Shown in pieces: positions 10,195-23,169 of a stretch of DNA of 64,000 nucleotides. This DNA is from Cohnella rhizosphaerae (GTDB taxonomy: Bacteria; Bacillota; Bacilli; Paenibacillales; Paenibacillaceae), in assembly GCF_029525575.1 (NCBI RefSeq), contig NZ_JAPDIA010000009.1, positions 1,054,001-1,118,000 of the forward strand, in the 5' to 3' direction. The position numbers and the translations under genes were made by a program. The notes below the pieces were generated by a model. The model was not told where the DNA came from. It searched no databases and saw only the letters and a program-made list of their open reading frames with translations. Each line of letters opens with the position of its first letter. The first letter of the stretch is position 1.

Positions 10195-13100
10195 ATGATG
10201 GCTGGAATGAAACGGTTTCAGGCAAAAATGGTTCTTGCGCTCGCAACGGCTGCGGCCGTCCTCGTCGGCGGCTTGGGGGCGATCGCGCCTCCCGGCAAGG
10301 CGGAAGCGGCGACGACCTCGACGATCGTCACGCTCGATAGCGCCGATTCGCTCTCCGGTTGGACCTCCTCCAACCCGCTGACGCTGGACACCGTGAATAA
10401 GAAGGAGGGAACGGCCAGCCTGTCGATGACGGGCAGCCAGGTCGTGCAATTCCAGAAGACGTTCGCTTCGCCGGTAGACACGGGGCTGACGCTGCAGCAT
10501 GGCTCGTTGAAATTCTGGTACTATGTGGACGACATGTCGAAGCTGGACGGCACGTACGGCCAGGTCGAGCTCACGAGCTCCGGCGGTCCCGACGTCAATG
10601 AATTTTACTGGGAATTCACCTCACGGGTGCTGCCGCAGCTCAGCAATGGCTGGAATCTCGTGTCGTTGGAGCTGGATGACGTCACCGGAACGCTGGGCGA
10701 TCCGGATCTGGCGGCGATCGACTATTTGCGCATTTATTTCTTTAATTCGAAGTCTCCTGTCATCAAGCTGGACCAGGTTTACTTTGAGGAAACGGTGAAA
10801 GTTCCGGCGTCCGCGATCGTCACGCTGGACGCGGCCGATTCACTCGCCGGCTGGAGCTCCGACAATCCGCTGACGCTGGACACCGCGAACAAGCGGGAAG
10901 GCACGGCCAGTCTGTCGATGACGGGCGGCCAGACGGTACAGTTCCAGAAGACGTTCGCCGCGCCGGTCGATTCGGGACTGACGACGCGTTACGGAACGCT
11001 GAACTTCTGGTATTACGTGGACGATGTATCGAAGCTGGACGGGACGTACGGTCAGGTCGAGCTCACGAGCTCCGGCACCTACGACGCCGACGAAGTGAAT
11101 TGGGATTTTGCGACGCGCGTGCGGCCGCAGTTGAGCAATGGCTGGAACCTCGTGACGCTGAAGCTTGAAGCCGCAACCGGGACGATCGGCACGCCCGATC
11201 TGCAGGCGATCAATTTCATTCGCATTTTTTTCTTTAATATGAAGTCTCCGGTCGTCAAGCTGGACCAAGTTTATTTTGAGGAGCGTCCGGCTTCTTCGGT
11301 CGCTGTCACGCTGGACGCCGCCGACTCGTTGACCGGCTGGAGCTCGGCCAATCCGCTGACGCTGGACACCGCGAACAAGCGGGAAGGGACGGGGAGCTTG
11401 TCCATGACGGGCAGCCAGGCGGTACAGTTCCAGAAGGCGTTTGCTTCGCCGGTTGATTCTGGGCTCACGATGCAGTACGGCACGTTAAACTTTTGGTATT
11501 ATGTGGACGATGTGTCGAAGCTGGACGGGACATACGGTCAGGTTGAGCTGACAAGCTCCGGCGGTCCGGATGTCGACGAGATTTCCTGGGACTTCGCGTC
11601 GCGCGTGCTGCCGCAGTTGAGCAACGGTTGGAACCTCGTGACGCTGAAGCTGGACGCAACGGCCGTCGTGCTGGGCCATCCGGACTTCGAGGAGCTGAAT
11701 TTTTTTTCGGATCTTTTTCTTGAATGCCAAGTCTCCCGTCGTGAAGCTGGATCATGTGTTTTTCGAGCAGTTTAATCCGGGTGCCGTTGTGCTGGACCGT
11801 GCGGATTCCGCGGCGGGCTGGATTTCCGATGATACGCTGACGCTGGATGCGAACGACAAAGCCGAAGGGCGGGGCAGTTTGAGCAGGAGCGGAAGCGGGA
11901 CGGTCGAATTCGAGAAAACGTTTGACTCCCCCCTTCGATACGCTCGTTGCCGAGGATGCCGGCGTGTTGAGTTTCTACTATTATATAGGAAATGTTTCCG
12001 CGCTGAGCGGGGCGACGGGCAAGGTGGGCTTTTCGAGCGCGGGCAGCCTGACGGCAGACGCTTATACGTGGGAGATGGCCGACGTGCTGAGCCAGGCGGT
12101 CAACGGCTGGAACTTGATGACGCTGAGGCTGAGCGAAGCGGATATCGTCGGTCATCCCAACCTATCGGCTGTCGATTACTTCCGGCTGGCGGTGAACAAG
12201 TCGTCTTCGACAGTTTCGAAGCTGGATACGGTCTATTTTGTCGAGCGTCAAGATTTGGTTGTGCAAAATCACGCGGGAGCCGGCACCGACGTCCTGAAGC
12301 TGGACGTGACGAACGCAGCGGGCTCCGGCAATAAATATGTATACCACAAAGTCGCGATGCCCGACTACAGGTTTCAACCGGGCGATTATATCGAATACGA
12401 CGTCCGCATGGACGGCGCCGTGAACGGAGCCGGCGGCCTCGATATTTTGACGCTGGAGGGCGGCAATTTCCGCGACACGGGCTGGACCGACCAGAACGGT
12501 CTGAGCGGCCACGGCGGCTCTGCCAATCTGTCGGCGTATGCCGACAACCAGTGGTACCATCGGAAGCTGAAGGTGCCGCTGTCCATGGTCCGCAAGCACA
12601 TCGACCAGCTGCTGCTCGTCGGCGAGAACGACAAAGGCGGGCTCGGCTACAGTGCGCAGTATAAAAACATCGTCGTCGCCGACAGACTGGGCAACCTGCG
12701 GCAATCGCTATTTACGACGGCGGAGGAAAAGAGTCTGTACGGCGTAGCCTACAGCAGCGGCATCGCCGACAGCGGCGTGACCGGGGGACCGACCGTTTAT
12801 GCGCCGGACGCCAAGGTGCATACAACCGTTTTCGGCTCGCAGGACGTCGTCGTCGCAGGGTTCGACGTGACCGACGCGCGCTATGGCGCCGACCCCACCG
12901 GTGGATTGGACGCGACTGCGGCGTTCCGGCACGCGCTGAACGACTGCGCGATCGCGGGAGGCGGCGTCGTCTACGCACCGGACGGGCAATACAAGCTGCT
13001 GGGCAGCCTCTTTGTGCCGACGTCCTGTACGTTGCGGGGAGATTGGAAGAAGCCTTCCGACGTCGACAAATCCGTAGATGGCACGCTATTGCTCGCGTAT

Positions 13101-15362
13101 CCGGGGGAGGGGGAGATGCGCAGGCGCGGCCGTTTATCACGCTTGGAACGTCCGCCGGCGTTCGCAACTTGTCCATCTATTACCCCGAGCAGACGATAGG
13201 AGAAGTTACGCCTTACCCCTACACGATCGATCTGACGACGCCTTCGTCCGGAACGGCAATGAACGTGACGCTGGTCAACGCCTATCAAGGGCTATCGACA
13301 GCCAAGCGGGTAAACGGCCTGCACTATATTCGCGACGTGTACGGCACGCCGCTGCAGACGGGTATCTATCTCGACCAGGTCTATGACGTCGGCCGGATGG
13401 AGGAAGTGGTATTCTCGCCTGAATATTGGGCCGAGTCCGGCTTGCCCGGCTCGCCGAACGCCGCGTCCGTCGCAGCCTATACGCAAGGCGACAACGGTTC
13501 CGTCGGAATCGTGATCGCCCGCAACGACTGGGAGGTCCTGAACGGCGTCACGATCGACAGGTATGCAACCGGAATTAAGTTCATCGGTACGAGCGGCTTG
13601 TCGAACGGCAGCATCTACAACCTGACGGTTAAAGGCGCGCGCACCGGCGTGGACGCGGAAGCCGTCAGTCCGTACGGCTGGCTGATCTCGGCCAGCTCGA
13701 TCGAGGCGACCGCCGGGCCGGACCCGGTTGCCGTGCTGGCGCCGACCGGATTCGCGAACGCGAGCCTGCAATTCAACAAAACGACGCTTAGCGGCACGGG
13801 CGTCGCGGTTCGTCAGCTCGGCGACGGCTTGCTCAGCTTCGTGAACGGCAGCTTTGACAGCTGGAACGCGGCGGGCTGCGCGATCGACGCGCAGGAAGGA
13901 AGTTTGCTTGTGCAAGGAAGCGAATTCGCGGCTTGCTGCAGGCGGAGCCTCCAAGCATATTTGCCTGGGCAGCGGGGTATCGTCCGCAAGCTTGCTTAGC
14001 AACGATTACAATGGCTCAGCGGTTATTCAGAATGCCAATCCGTCCAACAACCAGATCGTGATCGACCAATCTCCGCGTACGTTCGAGGAGATCGACGGCT
14101 CGCCGTATACCCGCTCCGTGCATCCGAAGCCGGCCAAAATCGGAGCGGCCGATTTGTTCGACGTGTCGGCGAGTCCGTACAACGCGGCGGCAGACGGCGT
14201 AACCGACGACACCTCGGCGATTCAGGACGCGCTGGACGACGCGGGCGCGAACGGCGGCGGCACCGTGTATATGCCGGCCGGCAAATACCGGGTCGACGGC
14301 CATCTGGAGGTGCCGGCCGGCGTCGAGCTGCGCGGCGCGCAGGATGTGCCGTTCCATACGATGAGCCACGGCACCGTGCTGTACGCTTATGTCGATGGCG
14401 ACGCCGGAAACGCGAACGGGACGCCCTTTATCAAGCTGAACGCGGACCAGGTCTTGGGCGGTTCCGGCATTCGCGGGATCTTGATCTGGTATCCCGAGCA
14501 GGATGTCGACCAGGTCACAGCCTACCCTTGGACGATCCAAAGCCAGGGCCCCCATTGTTGGATCGTTTATACGAACGTTTCGAACGCCTATCAGGGTGTG
14601 GACTTCGGTACGTACAACAATGACGGCCATGTCATTGACTACTTGTCCGGCGCCGGCTTGAAGACGGGCCTGTTCGTCGGCAATACGTCGACCGAGGGTT
14701 GGGTGGAGAACGTACACTTCAATCCGACGTACTGGTCGGGCGACGAGAAGCTGCTCAACTCGCCGACCGGCGCGGAGACGCTGACAAAGATTTGGCCGTG
14801 GCAGAAAGCGAACGGCACCAGCTTCGTGTTCGGCGCCGTGGCGGACGGCCATGTCAGCGAAACATTCGTTTTCGGCGCTAACGACGGTATGCGGTTCATC
14901 GAGCAGCCGGGTCTCGGCAGCTTTCACGGCACCGTGTTGAACCACGGCACCGATGGATCCAGGAACGGCATCCGATTCAGTTCGGTCGACTCGCGGGGCG
15001 CAACCCTCATTAACCTGGAAACCGTGCAATACGACAACGGCCATTTCGTCGTGGTCGACAACACGGTATCCGGCAGCGCTCCGATTCGTCTTTTTAACAC
15101 CAACCACTGGACCAATCCGACCGTTGGCTATGACATCCGAGGCGGCGACGTGCTGTTGCAGCAAGGGCATTTTGCCGACGGCGGGACTCATGCGATCAAG
15201 GTCGCGGGCGGCAGCGCGGCTATTCAAACGAGCTATTTTGCAACGGCGATGACGCAAATGGTCAACAACGCCGGAGGTACCTTAAGCGTTACCGGCAGCG
15301 CCGCCGCCAACGGGCTCACGGTTTCGGGAACAGTGACGCAGGATGGGAACGTAAGTCGGTAA
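10195..15362 (+). CDS. Giant secreted beta-helix protein with repeated binding modules (GH55-like), five frame breaks
   Basis: Removing one base each near 11700 (T run), 11930 (C run), 13108 and 13113 (two G runs) and 13934 gives one protein of about 1721 residues. A signal peptide ends near PPGKAEA. Four tandem beta-sandwich modules of about 160 residues follow (10312-10800, 10815-11285, 11300-11775, 11785-12245); the first three are nearly identical (SLSMTG, FWYYVDD, LDGTYGQVELTSSG, QLSNGWNLV). A different sandwich module spans 12250-12860. Then come two pectate-lyase-3-type beta-helix halves, each opening with the same pattern (YGADPTGGLDATAAFRHAL at 12880; AAADGVTDDTSAIQDALDD at 14190). 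Paired helices of this kind are typical of GH55 beta-1,3-glucanases. A role in degrading extracellular polysaccharide is inferred; the exact substrate is unknown. The start is ATG 10195 with AAAGGG about 10 bases upstream. Confidence 0.82.
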
Positions 15363-15385
15363 GCGCGATGAACAGTCATGCAAGA

Positions 15386-15419
15386 AGCCGGGTGCCTGAT
15401 TGAGAGGCCTCGGCTTTTT
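15386..15419 (+). terminator. Terminator after the beta-helix protein
   Basis: AGCCG...GCC (15386-15396) pairs with GGCCTCGGCT (15406-15415), with one internal mismatch, and is followed by five Ts. Confidence 0.65.
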
Positions 15420-15442
15420 GCAATCAGGAGACAAGTCTCGGA

Positions 15443-15487
15443 ATAAAAATAAACCCTCCCGACCGCCTATTGGGAGTCGAAAGGGTT
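15443..15487 (-). terminator. Terminator after the DUF5057/Big_2 protein
   Basis: On the minus strand AACCCT-TT-CGAC pairs with GTCG-GG-AGGGTT (15452-15487) and is followed by a T-rich run (TATTTTTATT). It separates two convergent giant genes. Confidence 0.7.
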
Positions 15488-15530
15488 GGAGGCTAACCGC
15501 CTCCTCAAACTCGTTGATTCACGTATCTAA

Positions 15531-18500
15531 TTAGTATCGATCTCCGCCGTGTTCTCGGCCGTCGGTGCTCGGCGTCGAGGCGTTTTGGATCACGATCAGG
15601 GTCGAGGCCGTGATCGCCTCGCCGATCAACGGACTATCGGCCGGAGGCGCGTACGTGACGCTGACGGCTTCGGTGCCGGCTTTCACCGGCGTGACGATGC
15701 CTGCGCTGCTGACCGTAAGGACGTCGTTGGTCAGCGAATCGAACCATTTCAGATGGCTCACGATCGAATCTCTCAAACTTTGCGGTGCCGATGGTAAGAT
15801 CGACAGATTGCCTTTACTACCGTTAAGCAGACTGTAATTGACGACTGGATTGCTTAGCGTCAATTCAATCCGAGGCGGCAGGCTGAGCTCGACGATGTCG
15901 ATCGTGAAGGTCTTGCTGACAATATCCTTGCCCGACTTCTTGTAGGTGACCTTGACGGTCGCCGTGCCAGCCGAGGATGCCGTCAGGCGGCCAGATTTTT
16001 TATCTTTTTCGGATTCGTTAGCTGCCAATGTGGAGTCATTGCCGGTAATACTCCAATACAGATTATTCTTAACCTCCGCATCCAGGTCGGGCGGAAGAAG
16101 AGCGCCAAGATCCGTCGTGCCGTTGCGCTTGATCGTCAGCTTCTCGGGAGGTCCGAGCACAACGGGCAGAACTTTGACCGTCGTGTAGACCGGAATGTCC
16201 GGACTGCCGTCAGAGGGCTTGTAGATCAGCGTAATTTTTTCTTCGCCGAGCTGCACGCCGGTCGCCAGGCCGTTATCGTCCACGTCAACGATGCTTTTGC
16301 CCGTTTCGTCCTGCCAGGTCAGATGACCTAGAATTTCGTCCTTCATCGAATCCGGCGCGATAGTCAGATCGTCCTTGAGATCGCGCGGATCTGCGCCTTG
16401 GCCGATCTCGATGACGTCCGGGAATGCGATGGATACGACGCGAATCTCGGTCTCCGCGGGGGCGGTCTCATCTCTGGACGTAGGATTCGCATATGTGGCT
16501 TTGACCGTTTCGGTACCCACCTCTTGCGCCGTGAGCAGCCCCGATTGATTCAAGGTAACGACCTTGTTGCCGTTCGTATCGTTCCAAGTTACGAACGGAA
16601 GGATCGCGTTCGTATCGCCGATCGGTTTAATGCCGAGCTTGTCGGACAGATTGTATTGTGTGTCCAGCAGCATCGTGAAGGTGCGCGGCAGCTCGAGTTC
16701 TACCGGCACGATCCGAATGCTGAATTCCGCCTTGATTTGCGGGCTGCCGTCGCTAGGCGCATAGATCGCCATCGCCTTTTGGGTACCGCTGCGTACGCCG
16801 GTCACGACGCCGGATGCGGATACGGTAAGCTTGTCTTGTCCGGTCTCGACCGCCCAGGTCAGGTGACTTTCGATCTCGCTCTTCAGCGCGGCAGGACCTC
16901 TCGTGAGATCGTCCAGCAGACTGCGCGTGAGACCGAGCGTGACCGAGACATCGCGGCCGGTAAGCTCGACGACGTTAACCTTGACCTGGTGCGACCAAAG
17001 GACTTGATTGCTGCCCGGCAGCTTGTACTCGGCGAGTACGATCGCTACGCCAGGCGCTTTGGCCGTCACTTGGCCTTGCTCGTTGAGGTAGGCATAGCTG
17101 TCACCGTTCTTGAACGACCAGTTCAACCCGTCAATGAACCGTTGACGATCGCCGTTTTCGTTAACCTTAAGATGATCGGTATCCGCCAGTTGAACCGCTG
17201 CGGATCCGGTACTCGACAGCGTGACGCTGCCCGTCATGGACGCCTCGATGACATGGACGCGAATGCTCAAGGCAGAGACGACAGGTCCGTCCGCAACCGG
17301 CTTGTACTCGACCTTGATGGTCTCTTCGCCTGCGGCCAAGCCAGTGACCTTGCCGTTGGCGTCGACGGCAGCATTGCTTTTGCCGTTTTCGTCGGTCCAT
17401 ACGAGATGGGTCAGTACCTCGTTCTTAAGGGAAGCCGGCGTTACGACGAGCAGGCCGGACAGATCTGCCGGCTCTCCGCCCTTGATCACGACCGCTTCCG
17501 TAGGTCCCTCCAGCAGGACCACGTTAACGACGATCTCCCAGACGGCGATGACGCGGCCGTCCGCATCCTTATAGGTCGCCGTTATTTTCTCGGCTCCCGG
17601 CGCGAGGCCTTTGACGATTCCCGTAGCGGCATCCACGGACGCAATCTCTTTGCCTTGCTCGTCCGTCCAAGTGAGATGAGATTTAACGTCGTCCGTTAAT
17701 CCGGCAGGAAGGACGGTAATCTGGTCCTTCAAATTAATCGTACCGTCCTTGGCGATGATGACTTGCGTCGGACCGCCAAGTTTGACGACTTGCACTTGAA
17801 TGTCCCACGAAGCGATGACCAGGCCGTTCGCGGTTTCTTTATAGGAGGCCGTCACCGTCTCGACACCGGCTTTGGTTCCCGTCACGATGCCTGTTGCCGC
17901 GATTGTGGCGAAATTCTTGCCTGCTTCGTCGGTCCACACCAAATGTCCTCTAACTTCGGCGTCGTAGGTCGCCGGCAGCACGGTCAGCAGCGATTTTAAA
18001 TATAGCGTGTTGCCTTCCGCGACGGTGACGGATGCGGGGCCGCCGAGATCGACCACATTGACCTTAATCGTCCAAGAGGTAACGACAGGCACGTTAGGCG
18101 CTGGACGGTAAGCGGCGGTCACCAGCTCGCTGCCTGCGGCGATGCCTGTCACGACGCCGGCTGCATTGACGGAGGCGTAGGACTTGCCTGCTTCATCGCT
18201 CCATTCCAGATGGCTCAACACTTGGCTGCTCAGATTGCTGGGGAGCGCCTCGATCAAGTCCTGAACGGTCAGCGTCCGCCCCTTGCCTACAGTGACCTGT
18301 TCCGGTCCGCCCAGCGAGATCACGTTGACTTTGATTTTCCATTCCGTGATTACAGCGCCGTCAGGCGTCTCCTTATAGCCGACCGTTATCGTTTCAGAGC
18401 CGGGCGCAAGCCCCTTCGCGATGCCGGCGGCCGTGACCGATGCGATCGTCTTGCCGCTCTCGTCGTTCCAATACAGCTTGCCAAGCAATTCGGCGGACAG

Positions 18501-21500
18501 CTCGGCCGGCGCGCCGGAGATCAGCTTTTTCAAGTCGATCGTCCCGCCCAGACCGACTTCGATCTCTTCGGGACCCGAAAGCGCCACGACCTTTACTTGG
18601 ATCGTGCGGGAAGCGATGACTGGTCCGTTCGGTACTGCCCGGTACTCGACCGTGATGTCTTCGCTTCCGGTTTCGTTGCCGATGACGATGCCTTCCGCAT
18701 TTACGGCAGCGAAGTTTTTGATGGCTTCGTCGCGCCAGGTCAAGCTGGCAAGCATCGAATCGCTTAAGCTGGACGGCAGCATGTTTATTACGCTTTTCAG
18801 ATCCACCGATTTTCCTTTGCCTATCGTAACGGAAGCCGGTCCGTCAATATCCACCACATTCACCTGAACCGTCTTCTGCATCACGATCGGTCCGCCGTCC
18901 GTCTGCCGGTACGTTACCGTGACATTTTCGATACCTGCATTCGTGCCGGTGACGATGCCCGTCGATGCGCCGACGGATGCGAAGTCTTTGCCGCTCTCGT
19001 CGCTCCAGGTCAGACGGCTCAGCACCGCCGAGCTAACGTCGGCCGGCGCGGCGCCAACCAGCGCTTTGACGTCGAGCGTCTTGCCTTTGCCCAACGTGAC
19101 TTGTTCAGGTACGCTCAGATCGACGACGGTAACGCGCGTCGAAGCGGCGACAGGCGTCGTCTTCGGGTTTTTCTGATATGACGCCCCGACCGTGGCGGAA
19201 CCGGTCTTCTTGCCGATGACGACGCCGTTGCCCGCTCCCGCTTCTACGGTGGCGGCGTCGCCGCTCGTCCAGGTCGTATAGCTTTGGATGCCGGTCTTGC
19301 TCGCCTCCGGCGTTACGCCGAGCGCCGTATTCCACAGATCCCGCTTCCACTCCGTGCCGAGTCCGATATGAATGTCGGCAGGGAGCGTGAGCTGGATCGG
19401 CTGTATGACGGTCACGCGATACGTCTTGGTGTAGGTTTTGCCCTTGCTGGTCGTCGCGACGACCGTGATGTCGATCGGGCCGGCGTTGACGCCGGTCAGT
19501 AGCTTCTTCATGTCGTCGGCGCCGTTGCCAAGCTCGCCGATCGTGGATTGACCGGACCCTACGGACCAGGTCAGCCCGGTCAGCGTCTCGTTGGCCAGGA
19601 TGAGCTTGGCTTCGAGATTAATCGTGTCGTCGACGTTGACCGTGCTCGGTCCGACGATATTGATACCGGGCACGACGACCGTCACGTTCGACACGGCGGT
19701 CAAGCCGCTGCCGTCCGTCGCCGTCGCGGTAATCTTGGCGGTGCCTTCGGCAATGCCTTTAATGATGCCCGCGGCATCGACGGTCACCAGATCAGGGCGG
19801 TCGCTGGTCCAGGTCAGCGTCCTGTTGGACGTATCGTCAGGACCGATGACCGGCGTCAGCTTCGACTCGTCGCCTTTCGCGATAATCGTGTCCGACAGGC
19901 TCAAGCTGGCCATTTTGGTGACCGCTTGAACTTGATACGGCTGGAATTGCAGGCTGCGCTCGATATCCTTGGTGACGATCGCGCCGTTTACGTAGAAGTC
20001 CGTGAAGTTCAAGTACGAGTTGTCGAGCAGATAGCTGCCGTTCTGCTTCGGCGTGACCTTCACCGTGAAGCTGACCGGATCGGCGACGAAAGATCTGCCG
20101 TCCTGGCTTAATCGATATTGAATGTCGGCCAGCGAACCGGTCAGTCGATAGCCTGTCGCCAGCGAGCCGGCTACGGCCGGATTCAGCAGCAGGGGGGGAC
20201 GCGTCGGCCGCCAGCACTTCCAGATTGCCGGGCAGCTTTTCATCCAGCTTGAAGTTTTTGATGACCAAGTCTTCGGCGTTAATGCCGTTTTGATAAGGAA
20301 TGCTCTTCGGCGTAATCGTATAGGTCATCGTGAACGGTACGTTCTTTTCGATCTGGTTGTTGACGACGTTGGCGGACAAAGTGCGGCTCAAATCGACGTT
20401 GGCGGTCACCTTCACGACCTTAGTCGTGATCGTCTGGGTGGCGCTGGCACCGCTTTTGTCCTTCGCCGTGACGTAGATAACCAAGTCGCCGCCGTTCGGC
20501 AGCGGATTGTCGTACGATTCGGTGACGATATCGCCGGTTTTGACGTCGCTATAAGCTTTGACCTGCTTCTCGGTCCAGGCGTCCGAGGCGCTGGCCCGGT
20601 ATTTGAAGGAGACGGCCGTGCTAAGCGTGCGGTCGATGACATCGTAGTCCTGCGCCGTGTAGCTCAACAGTATCTTGTTATAAGAAGGTATAATTTTGCC
20701 GGTATCCGCATAATTCGTCGGCGTGCTGACGTTCACGATCGGCGCATGGTTCGATCCGATGAACGCCCGGTACATCGTATTGACGAACAGGCGCTGCTCC
20801 CAGTCCGGAAAGTTGGCGTTCGTATGGCCGGTACCGGAGTAGGTCACGTTGCCATACGAATAGGTGTAATAGTGATTCCAGCTGTCGTCGTCGTCCCGCG
20901 GGCCGCCCGTAATGTTGTACCAGGGGGATCAGCTTGGGATCTTCCAGCTTCAGGCCGAAGTATTGGTCGTGCGTCGTATTGACCTTGGTGATGACACTAC
21001 TAATATTGAAAGGAAAACGAGTTAATAATCCTTCGTTGACTTTTTTTAGTTGTCGTGGAAGTTTCCGGGGCACCGAGACCCATATTTGTCATGGGGCTGA
21101 GTTGGCCAGTCGATTCCTGAAAGTAGCTGATCCAGTTCGAATTGCCCTGGAACACCGTATCGTGTGTAAACATGACGCTCTGACCAGTCGCGATATAAGC
21201 ATTGACCGCGTCGGCGGCCGTCTTATCGATGCTGGCGCTGCTATTGTAGGAATCCGCGAAGCCGAAGATCAGCATGTCGTAATAGCCGTTGAGCGTTTTG
21301 TAGCCGGAACTGTTGAAGGTGCTCATGGTAATGGTTTTGATCGTAATGTCGTAGTCGTCCGTCTTGAGGTAGCTCTGGTTCATATTGTTGCTCTTGAGCA
21401 AGCTGCTTGTATCGCCGCTGGAGGGCAGGATTTGCAGCACGTTAATTTTGGTCAGCTCGTCGCGGAACCGGAGCACGCCGCTCTGGATATCCTTGAGCTT

Positions 21501-22862
21501 GCTGCCCTGATCGACAAGCTCGAGCTTCCAATAGTGGACGCCGGAGTAGCCCTTTGGCAGGCGGAAAGTGAGCGTATTGCCGGTCGTGGCGGTCACGGGC
21601 TGCGATGCGATCAGGTTGTTGGAATCGAACTTCAGCACGCTGTCGATGCCGATGTAGAGGTTGGCGGTCATGCTTCGCTGGGCGATGTTGCCGACATTGG
21701 CCACGTTGAACGTATAAGTAAGCGTATCCCCGGCCACATAAATTTGATTCTGATTGGCGGTATAGTCGATCGGCTTGTCCGTTACGATCAGACGAGGTCG
21801 CTCCGCAGCGCGGTTGATCAGATCGGTCTTCGTCAGGAAGGCGGTGGCGCTGGCAAAGTGCGCATCGCCGACGAAAATTACGTTGCCTTTGTTCGAAACC
21901 GGGACGAATGGCGTTGTTGAACTTGTGAGGGAAGTTGCGTAAGGTAATAATCCCGCCTTCAGGATGCCGGCCGTATTTTGATAGAGTGCGCCGCTGCTCG
22001 ACGTTGAGCTTGTTTTTTGGCTATATACGATGACGGGCAGGCCGCGATCGATATAAAAATCCTTGATTTCTTTCATTTTCAGATTGGTAATGTCGTTCAT
22101 GATGCTTTTCGTATTATGGTTCTGGTAGTAGCCTGGGCCATCCGCTTCCGTCCAGACCATTGTCGAATTGTAGGCGCCTTTGCCGATGTATATGGCGTCG
22201 TAGCGACCATCCAGTTCGTCTCGCTGGGCGACGAACTGCTTCATACGGATGGACTCGATTTTTATAACGGGATCGTTGTATGTGCCGAGTAGCGGAAGCA
22301 ACTCCGAAGTACCGTCGTCCGTAATTTCGAGCACGCGGATTTCTTGTTTTGATGAAGTGGGCGTGACGTCGGTGATGGTGAATTTCTGTCTAGCATCCGT
22401 AGCCGTATCGCTGTTGGCTTTAATCGTAGTTGTACTATTGCTACCGTTATTGCTGGAAACGGTCGTCAAATACTTGTTGTTCGAGAGCGACATAAACGTA
22501 AATGCGCTGCCCGACGCATCCTTCTTGAACGTTTCCGTGATTTTGACCGCAGTTGCGGATGCAGTCAAATCATTCGTACCGTTGGCCGTGACGAAAAGAC
22601 CGTTCTCCTGCGAACGCAGCGATACGGTGCCGTCACCCCAGTCGGTCATAATAAATTTAGTCGCCGTATCCGTAGTTAGGCGTAATTGTGTGCCGCTTAA
22701 GACGACATTGCGGACATTGTTGTTTGACGCCGTGCCGGTCAACGTCACGATTTTGTAGGTAGCCGCATGCGTATGAGCCGGCCCGAATGCCGTAACGGGG
22801 ATTCCTCCGATGACTAAAACAGCCGCCAGCATCAAGCTCAACCATTTTCGAATTCGCGACAT
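15531..22862 (-). CDS. Giant secreted DUF5057/Big_2-repeat surface protein, three frame breaks
   Basis: Four pieces on the minus strand join into about 2442 residues after removing one base at the A run near 21050, the C run near 20926 and the C run near 20190. The start is ATG 22862 with GGGGGAG 6 bases upstream; a signal peptide follows (MSRIRKWLSLMLAAVLVIGG). Next is a beta-trefoil/fascin-like segment (VSLRSQENGLFVTANG), then a region matching DUF5057 as I remember it (IRVLEITDDGTSELLPLLG, ELDGRYDAIYIGKGAYN). From about 19950 down to the end there are roughly 16 tandem bacterial Ig-like (Big_2-type) repeats, each with a GxxTV-x-GK start, LTWxDExGK and AGxETVTxxY. No LPxTG, S-layer or transmembrane anchor is visible at the C-terminus. 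Its role is probably adhesion or matrix building; this is inference. Confidence 0.82.
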
Positions 22863-23169
22863 ATTCTCTCCCCCTAATGGTTCTCTATGTAAGTTTCTCG
22901 CTTGATGAATTAAGTAGGTTGCTAGACCTAGAATCTTCCGAACCGATTTTACCATATTCTTCTGAAAAAAAACTGAACAATTTTGTTGTCGATTTATGGG
23001 TTTTTATGGCACAAAAAGCTGCTTGTCTTTTCATTACGCGGCGATATATAATCCTTCTGAGAAAAAACTTGGAAATAAGTCGAGCGGTATCATTTATTTC
23101 ACTGGAAATTTACACGCATTTAACATAGATATCATAAGGACTATTGAACTAGTGTCAGGGGTGGTCGGA
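22863..23169. other. Intergenic region between the Big_2 protein and the pilus operon
   Basis: These 307 AT-rich bases separate divergent genes and must hold both promoters. I looked for a c-di-GMP (GEMM) riboswitch, common before pilus genes, and see none. Short open frames here have no ribosome site and no family resemblance. Confidence 0.5.

Noticed and set aside
8365..10500. 711-residue open frame antisense to the sugar-binding lipoprotein
   Set aside because: It mirrors a well-supported gene; such long antisense frames are common in GC-rich DNA and its composition (Arg/Val/Leu-rich) is typical of a shadow.
22863..23169. c-di-GMP riboswitch before the pil operon
   Set aside because: The conserved GEMM blocks could not be found.
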